Below, in pieces: positions 58,231-64,000 of a stretch of 64,000 bases of DNA; position 1 is the first letter of the stretch, and every line of letters begins with the position of its first letter. This DNA is from Thermoplasmatales archaeon SW_10_69_26. Its GTDB lineage: Archaea; Thermoplasmatota; SW-10-69-26. Below the pieces are notes generated by a model. It worked only from the letters and a program-made list of their open reading frames with translations, was not told where the DNA came from and did not search any database. The stretch is from contig PXUB01000036.1 of NCBI GenBank assembly GCA_003009755.1, positions 1 through 64,000 of the forward strand, in the 5' to 3' direction. The translations under genes and the position numbers were made by a program.

Positions 58231-59316
58231 TCATCGATTCTCCAGACCAGCTTTCACGCCCTTCACCGCCTCCAACCCCTCCGCCAGCTTCCCCGCCACC
58301 TTGCTTCCGGTGTGCTCGATCCTGACGACGTCGTCCATCCAGTCCTGCGGCGTCTTGCCGGACCAGTCGCCCCAGACGGTGATGCCGGTACGAGGGAACC
58401 GCAGGAACTGGAAGCGAACGGCGAGGTCGTGGACGAGGTTGCACAGCGCGCGTTCGTCGAGCTCGCCGCTGGGCGGCTGATCCATGCTCGGCGTCTCGAG
58501 GAAGATCGTCTCCAACCCCTTGGTCGAGGCGTTCGTCTGCATGCCGCTGTCGGCGGTGATGAGCACGATGCGGCCGTAGTGCTCTTGCCCGTAGTCCCGG
58601 TAGCTTTGCGCGATGACGCGGTCGTTCTCCTCGCCGCCCGGTAGCTTGGCCGCGGTGGTCTCGGCGGCTCGCAGGCGGTGGGTGAGGTAGTTGACCTCGC
58701 CGAGGGCGTCGGTGGCGATCCGAGCTTGCTTGTCGCGGCGGTTGGTGAGGGCGCCGACGAGGTCCTCGACGTCGAGCGTGCGACGCAGCTGGTCGACCTC
58801 GTCGGACGAGTACTTCTCGTTGGCTTGCCGGTCGAGCTCCTCGCGCACGGCCTCGCTGACGATGAACGGGACCCGGTGGGCGTTCTCCCCGAGGAAGTCT
58901 CCCTCGATCCTTCGGGTCGCGACCCGGTTGTAGAAGACGTTGGTGTCGAACGCGATGTAGGTCGGCATGCCATGCGGTCGGCGGGCCGCCTCCCAGGCCT
59001 CCTCGAAAGCTTGGCGGGCTTCCTCGTGGTTGTCGTAGTCGACGATGCCCGAGCACAGGCAGGCGTTTTGGACGTCCTGCCAGGAGGGCAGCTCGTCGGC
59101 CAGATCGGGGTCGCTGGGGCGGTGCTCGTTGCGGGCGTCGGCGAGCGCGTCGGGGGTGACGAAGCTACGCAGGCGGCCGCGGCGCGGGTCGTAGCTGAGC
59201 AGCTCGAGGTCGTAGAACGGATACTCGACCCGGAGGCGGCGGGCGTCCTCGTGGAGGAGGTTGAGCAGGATCTGCAGGTTCTCGGCCTCGGTGTCGATCG
59301 TGCCCTCAGATGCCAT
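58231..59316 (-). CDS. PIN-domain nuclease
   Basis: TYIAFDTNVFYNR; VSEAVREELDRQAN; GEENDRVIAQSYRDY; IVLITADSGMQTNAS spaced as the PIN acidic residues. Confidence 0.75.
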   Translation of the reverse strand: MASEGTIDTEAENLQILLNLLHEDARRLRVEYPFYDLELLSYDPRRGRLRSFVTPDALADARNEHRPSDPDLADELPSWQDVQNACLCSGIVDYDNHEEARQAFEEAWEAARRPHGMPTYIAFDTNVFYNRVATRRIEGDFLGENAHRVPFIVSEAVREELDRQANEKYSSDEVDQLRRTLDVEDLVGALTNRRDKQARIATDALGEVNYLTHRLRAAETTAAKLPGGEENDRVIAQSYRDYGQEHYGRIVLITADSGMQTNASTKGLETIFLETPSMDQPPSGELDERALCNLVHDLAVRFQFLRFPRTGITVWGDWSGKTPQDWMDDVVRIEHTGSKVAGKLAEGLEAVKGVKAGLENR

Positions 59317-59830
59317 CGCGGTCCACCTCCTCGGTGAGGTCGATGAGCTTCTGCAGGCGGAAGGGGATCTTGAGGTAGGGCTTGGGCCGGTAGTCGTAGC
59401 CGGGCACGCTGAGGTAGAAGATGTGCTCGGGGTCCAGACGCAGGCAGGCGTCGAAGAGGGCGATCTTGGGGATCGTGCGCCCGGGCGTGATGTCCACGGC
59501 GACCTTCGCGCCGGCGGCGTGGCGGTCCTCGATCAGGCCCTGGATCGTGGCGGCGGTGTCCTCAAAGGACTCGGGGTCGTCGCTGTAGAGCTGGACGTCC
59601 GGCTCGCGGTCGAAGGCCTCCTGCAGTGCCTCGAGCCCGTCGACGAGGGCCCCGACGTCGTCGGCCTCCTCGTCGGGCGTGATGAGGTGGACCGTGTCGG
59701 GGCGGTAGCCGCGGTCGCGGGCCGCGGCCCACAGCGGGTTGATCGTGCCCCAGGGCGTCCGATAGGATTGGGTGATGTACTCCTTCGGCGGTGCTCGCCC
59801 CTCCTCCTCGGTCCCATCCACGCGGAGCAC
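59306..59830 (-). CDS. CARF-like Rossmann-fold protein
   Basis: SYRTPWGTINPLWAAARDRGYRPDTVHLITPDEEADD..VAVDITPGRTIPKIALFDACLRLDPEHIFYLSVPG; stop overlaps PIN gene start. Confidence 0.65.
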   Translation of the reverse strand: MLRVDGTEEEGRAPPKEYITQSYRTPWGTINPLWAAARDRGYRPDTVHLITPDEEADDVGALVDGLEALQEAFDREPDVQLYSDDPESFEDTAATIQGLIEDRHAAGAKVAVDITPGRTIPKIALFDACLRLDPEHIFYLSVPGYDYRPKPYLKIPFRLQKLIDLTEEVDRDGI

Positions 59831-60268
59831 GAGGACCCTCGCCTCCTTTCAAGACGCTGGTTTCGCGGTGAGGGGCCGCTCAGGGTCCTCGGCTCTCTCT
59901 AAGCTCCCGGCTGTCGGAGCGCCGATGATGGGGCGGCTGTGGGCATGGCGGAACGTGGATCGCCGTGCGATCAGGAACCGCCCCCCGGGATCGCGGCGTT
60001 CGCGGGCCTCCCGTCGGAGGATCTGGCGCTCGTACTTGTTCAGCTGCAGCGGTTGGCTCCTCCTCGGCGGCCGGGGGATCGTCCGGTGATGTCCGCCCCG
60101 CCCAGGGCTGGCAGATGAGCGGGATCCCGGTGGATGGGAGATCGTCGGAGATCGCTTTGTTCTCGTTCCCACGACGCCCTCGAGATCCCCGGGTGGTCAT
60201 CCTCTCCATCGAACCGTTCGCCGAATCCGCCTTGCCCCTCCAGGCCTTCGGCTTCGTCGAGGGATGGG

Positions 60269-61054
60269 ATGCCGGCCACCGCGAGGACCACCACGCAGTC
60301 CGCTAAGCTGAACCAGCCGTCCACGCTCGACGACGTCGAGGTCATAGCGTTCGACGTCGACAACACGCTCGTCGACATCCTGCAAACCAAGCGCGACACC
60401 TTCGCGGCGACGCTCGAGACCCTGGCCGACCGCGGCTTGGCGATCGACCCCGAGGCCCAGGCGCGTGAGCTGTACGCGTTCGCGCTCGAGGAGGGCATCG
60501 ACGACCCCGACGTCGTGCCTCGGTTCCTCGTGGAGGAGCTGGGCGTCGACGACGAGCGCATGCTGGCGGACGGGCGACGCACGATGGAGCGGTTGGAGCC
60601 CGGCATGGTCCAGCTCTACGAGGGCGTCATCTCCACGCTCGACCAACTTCGTTCGCGTGGCTACCAGCTGTGCGCGGTGACCGACGCGCCCCGCGAGGCG
60701 GTGCGCCGCCGGTTGCCGCCCAACGGCCTGACGGGCCGCTTCGACCGCGTGATCGTCCGCGAGGACACGCCCCGCGGCAAGGCCGATACCCGCCCGTTCG
60801 AGATGCTGCTCGAGGCCGTGGACGCTCGCCCGGAGCAGCTGGTTGCGATCGGCGACCATCCGGTCCGCGATGTGAGCAACGTGGTCGCGATGGGCGGCCA
60901 CGGCGTGCTGGCCGAGCATGGGACGCGATCGAGCTACAACGACGTGGCGGCCGAGCACGAGCCGACCGCCGCGATCGACGGCGTCGAGGAGCTGTTGGCG
61001 CTGTTGCCCGGCTGCGATCAGCGATCCTCGGCGCTGGCCTCGCTGACTCGTTGA
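60269..61054 (+). CDS. HAD family hydrolase
   Basis: VIAFDVDNTLVDI; CAVTDAPREAVRRRL; VAIGDHPVRDVSNVVAMGG. Confidence 0.9.
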   Translation: MPATARTTTQSAKLNQPSTLDDVEVIAFDVDNTLVDILQTKRDTFAATLETLADRGLAIDPEAQARELYAFALEEGIDDPDVVPRFLVEELGVDDERMLADGRRTMERLEPGMVQLYEGVISTLDQLRSRGYQLCAVTDAPREAVRRRLPPNGLTGRFDRVIVREDTPRGKADTRPFEMLLEAVDARPEQLVAIGDHPVRDVSNVVAMGGHGVLAEHGTRSSYNDVAAEHEPTAAIDGVEELLALLPGCDQRSSALASLTR

Positions 61055-61292
61055 GCGGCACCCTTGTGCCCGTCCGAGAGCACTCCGGACCACGTGCCGA
61101 CGAGATCGCGATCTATGGCGGCCAGATCGGCGGCAACGAGCTCCTCGTCGACGGGCCTCGGGAGCGGTGACGGTCGAGGGATAAGCCCTGGCCCGCGCCG
61201 AACATGTTCGCCCGGCGCGAACTACTCAGCGTTGGCCCGCCAAGCCGAGACAGCGGCGGGCCGCCTCGGTGGCCCGTCGGAGGTGATCGAAC

Positions 61293-61655
61293 ATGGCTCG
61301 ACCGACGACCGCCATGAAAAGCGCCTCCTGGACGAACCTCGTGCTCGGGGCCATCGTCTTCGCGACGCCGTTCTTCACAGGCGCGACGGGCGCCGCCTTG
61401 TGGAGCGCGGTGATCGCGGGTGGCCTCATCGCGCTGCTCGCCGCGTTCGACGTCTACGAAGAGAGCGCGGACGCGGCCGAGCGCGTCCGGGGCCCCTCGA
61501 TGGTGAACGTGGTCGCGGGCGCCTGGCTCCTGGTCGGGGCTTTCGTCTTGGGTGCCAGCATGGCGTACGCGTGGGTGACAGGGCTGGCGGGTGCGATCGT
61601 CGTTGCGACCTCCTGGTACAACGCCTCGAAGGCCGGCGACCTCCGCACCGTCTAG
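61293..61655 (+). CDS. SPW-repeat membrane protein
   Basis: SWTNLVLGAIVFATPF..SMVNVVAGAWLLVGAF..WYNASKAGDLRTV. Confidence 0.7.
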   Translation: MARPTTAMKSASWTNLVLGAIVFATPFFTGATGAALWSAVIAGGLIALLAAFDVYEESADAAERVRGPSMVNVVAGAWLLVGAFVLGASMAYAWVTGLAGAIVVATSWYNASKAGDLRTV

Positions 61656-61745
61656 CCCAGGTCCCTCTTAGGGGATCGGTCCCCCTCCCCGGCTCTTTTT
61701 CCTCTTTGCCTCGACCAGGAGCTGATCTCGGGGACGGTAGGCGAG

Positions 61746-63161
61746 TCAGTCGACCTCGTCGACGGGGACGTCGACGGGCACCGTCGGGCCGCCGTCTTGG
61801 ACGAGGACCTCGAGCGGGTTGGCGCGGTCGGCCGCGCTGTAGCCGCCGTAGTACATGACCATGTGCGCGCTGCCGTCGGGGCCGAGCGCGGCGCCTTGCA
61901 CGTGGGCGCTGGGTGGGGGTCCCTCGTCGAGTGCGAGGCTGACGTTCTCGACGACGGGGTTGCCCTCGTCGTCGATCGAGAGGTGGGCGGCGTACCAGTC
62001 GGTGCCGTCGTCGCCCTCTTGAGCCCAGGTGAGCAGGGCGCCGGAACCGTGCATGTTGCCGTCCATGTAGATCGACGTCGTCGGGGCGCCGGGCTGGAGG
62101 ATCAGCGTCTCGAAGGTGTCGCCCTCGTCGGTGCTGGCGGCGAGCTTCAGCTGCCCGGTGCGCTCGCCGTCGGCGTTCTCCTCCGTGTTGTTGCGGATGC
62201 CGACGAACATCGTGCCCTCGTCGTCGAAGACGACCTGGCCGTAGTTGCTCGTGCCGCCGCCCGTGTTCGTGAAGTTGAACGCGGTCTTCGTGTCGATGCT
62301 GTTGACGTTGTTCGCGTTCCCGGTCGCCAGCTTGAGCTGCTCGCCGGCCTGGTAGGGGACGGCGAAGAAGTGGTCCTCGCGCATGTCGGGGATGCCGGGG
62401 ATGTAGGTCGTCTCACCGGCGCACATGTTCCACTGCGGGCCGGTGGCGGGGTTGCCGGGCTCGTCGACCTGGTCGTCGGGCGCGACGTCCATGGCGCCGA
62501 TCTGGACGGCGCCGGTGCCGGGGTTGGAGACCATCAAGAGCTTGCCGTTTTGAGCCTCGCCCCAGGGTCGGTCGTTGAGGCTGACGGCACCGCACTCACC
62601 GCTCGTCGTCGCGTCGGCGCGGTCGTAGGCGTTGGGGTTGTGGTAGGCGTGGCGCTCGCCGTCGTTCTCCCAGGCGTTGACCGGGAACGTAGCGGCGGTG
62701 ATGTCGACGCCGTAGAGCCAGCCGTCCTCGCCGGCGGTGAGGAAGATCTCGTCGCTGGGCGGCGGCGTGGCGCCGTGGATGCCGGCGGGCATCTGGGCGC
62801 TCTCGAAGAAGGGCAGCTGCTCCCAGCTGTCACCGTCGTCGTGGCTCATGAACACGGGCGCGCCGGTCGTGTCGACGAGGATCGTGTGACCGGTGACGTA
62901 GATGACGCCGTTGTCGGAGACCTCCATCGTGGGTTCGTAGAGGTCGCTCGTGTAGCCGACGGCGGCGTCGACGACCTGCGTCGTGAAGTCCAGCTCGGGC
63001 TGCTCGACCTCGGGGTCGAGCCTCACGACGTCTTGGCCGGCGACGTCCTCGGGGGCGTCAGGGGCGTTCTCGTCCAGCTCCTCGCTGTCTGTGGGAGCCG
63101 TTCCGATGCATCCCGCGGTGATGAGTGCCAGTCCGACGAGGACGGCGGTGACCCGCTGCAT
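61746..63161 (-). CDS. Secreted BNR/sialidase-like lipoprotein
   Basis: LITAGCIG lipobox; MSHDDGDSWEQLPF, ASTDEGDTFETL Asp-box-like motifs. Confidence 0.7.
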   Translation of the reverse strand: MQRVTAVLVGLALITAGCIGTAPTDSEELDENAPDAPEDVAGQDVVRLDPEVEQPELDFTTQVVDAAVGYTSDLYEPTMEVSDNGVIYVTGHTILVDTTGAPVFMSHDDGDSWEQLPFFESAQMPAGIHGATPPPSDEIFLTAGEDGWLYGVDITAATFPVNAWENDGERHAYHNPNAYDRADATTSGECGAVSLNDRPWGEAQNGKLLMVSNPGTGAVQIGAMDVAPDDQVDEPGNPATGPQWNMCAGETTYIPGIPDMREDHFFAVPYQAGEQLKLATGNANNVNSIDTKTAFNFTNTGGGTSNYGQVVFDDEGTMFVGIRNNTEENADGERTGQLKLAASTDEGDTFETLILQPGAPTTSIYMDGNMHGSGALLTWAQEGDDGTDWYAAHLSIDDEGNPVVENVSLALDEGPPPSAHVQGAALGPDGSAHMVMYYGGYSAADRANPLEVLVQDGGPTVPVDVPVDEVD

Positions 63162-63240
63162 GGAGAACCATCCCCTCGGGCCCGTTTAACCGTTCTTGTG
63201 GCCCCGTGGGTCGGTGGCGGCGCCCAGGCGCTGCGTCGAA

Positions 63241-63621
63241 CTACTCCTCGGTCGCGACGGCCTCAGCCTCGGCGTCCAGGTCGTAGCGGTCGGCCCAGTC
63301 GTGGATCTCGTCGAAGATCGTGCCCAGCTCTCGGGCCTTGGACGTGACCTCGTACTCGACCCGCGGGGGGACCTCGTCGTAGGATCGACGCTCGACGAGA
63401 CCGGCCTTCGTCAGGGACTTCAGGCGCTCGGAGAGCGTGCGCGGGGAGAGGTCGAGCACGTCCTGGATCTCGTTGAACCGCATCGGTTCCTCGGCCTCGG
63501 TGGCCAGGAGGTGGAACAGGTCGAGCATGTGGGCGCGGCTCAGCAGGTCGAAGACCTCGCTGACCTGGCAGCCCTCGGACTCGTAGCGCATCCAGTCGCT
63601 GGCAGGGCCGTCGTCGCTCAC
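63241..63621 (-). CDS. HxlR-type winged-helix regulator
   Basis: RFNEIQDVLDLSPRTLSERLKSLTKAGLVERRSYDEVPPRVEYEVTSKARELG. Confidence 0.88.
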   Translation of the reverse strand: MSDDGPASDWMRYESEGCQVSEVFDLLSRAHMLDLFHLLATEAEEPMRFNEIQDVLDLSPRTLSERLKSLTKAGLVERRSYDEVPPRVEYEVTSKARELGTIFDEIHDWADRYDLDAEAEAVATEE

Positions 63622-63751
63622 ACGTCTAAGTACCTTTCTGGAACCATAAGGCTTCCGCCCCGGAAGGATAGCCTTACTACCAGCTCCACAACCCACTTTC
63701 ACACTTCTAACTGAATAGTTTAACACTATAGAGAATGTACTGTAGTGTGAT

Positions 63752-64000
63752 GACGGAACACAACCATCCCCGTCGGACGAGGATCGAGCAAGGCGCGAGG
63801 ACCGTGGTGGCCGGGCTGCTGGCCCTGGCCTTCGCGTTCTTCGGGCTGAGCAAGGTGACCGCCGACCCGACCCAGGTCGCGATGTTCCAGGGCTGGGGTT
63901 ACCCCCTGTGGTTCATGTACCTGGTCGGCGCCGCCGAGATCGGGGCCGCCGCCCTGCTCGCGGTGCCGAGCTCTCGGTTCTACGGCGCAGCGGCTGTCGT
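63752..64000 (+). CDS. DoxX-like membrane protein (truncated by window end)
   Basis: MTEHNHPRRTRIEQGARTVVAGLLALAFAFFGLSKVTADPTQVAMFQGWGYPLWFMYLVGAAEIGAA. Confidence 0.7.

Noticed and set aside
59849-60172. Minus ORF containing LQLNKYERQILRREARERRDPGGRFLIARRSTF
   Set aside because: Possible small basic protein, but start, extent and family could not be supported.

Overview
GC-rich archaeal (euryarchaeal-type) chromosomal window. Archaeal markers include an ArcS/RaSEA archaeosine pair, a NreA repair protein, a Mrp/NBP35 ATPase, a Trm11-type methyltransferase, many secreted lipoproteins, and a tRNA-Ala(CGC). Housekeeping and secreted-protein genes are interrupted by accessory patches. Main observations: (1) a translationally overlapping two-gene module of a CARF-like Rossmann protein and a PIN-domain nuclease, next to tRNA-Ala(CGC) and a possible tyrosine-recombinase remnant, with no CRISPR array or cas gene in the window. 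(2) An IS6-like insertion sequence with an unusually long conserved non-coding tail, plus a transposase-less derivative at the window start and a ~148 bp MITE near 48.1 kb; these share a hairpin whose stem changes with pairing preserved. (3) A GxxExxY gene flanked by inverted CACAGAG-rich repeats that recur elsewhere in the window, once as an inverted pair without the gene. (4) Several decayed or disrupted genes: an in-frame TGA in a flavoprotein disulfide reductase, an IS-interrupted Cys-rich secreted protein, an ISXO2-like remnant at the 3' end of an ABC ATPase gene, and an acyl-CoA-synthetase-like protein lacking its P-loop. All calls come from reading sequence and the supplied ORF track; no database search was run.
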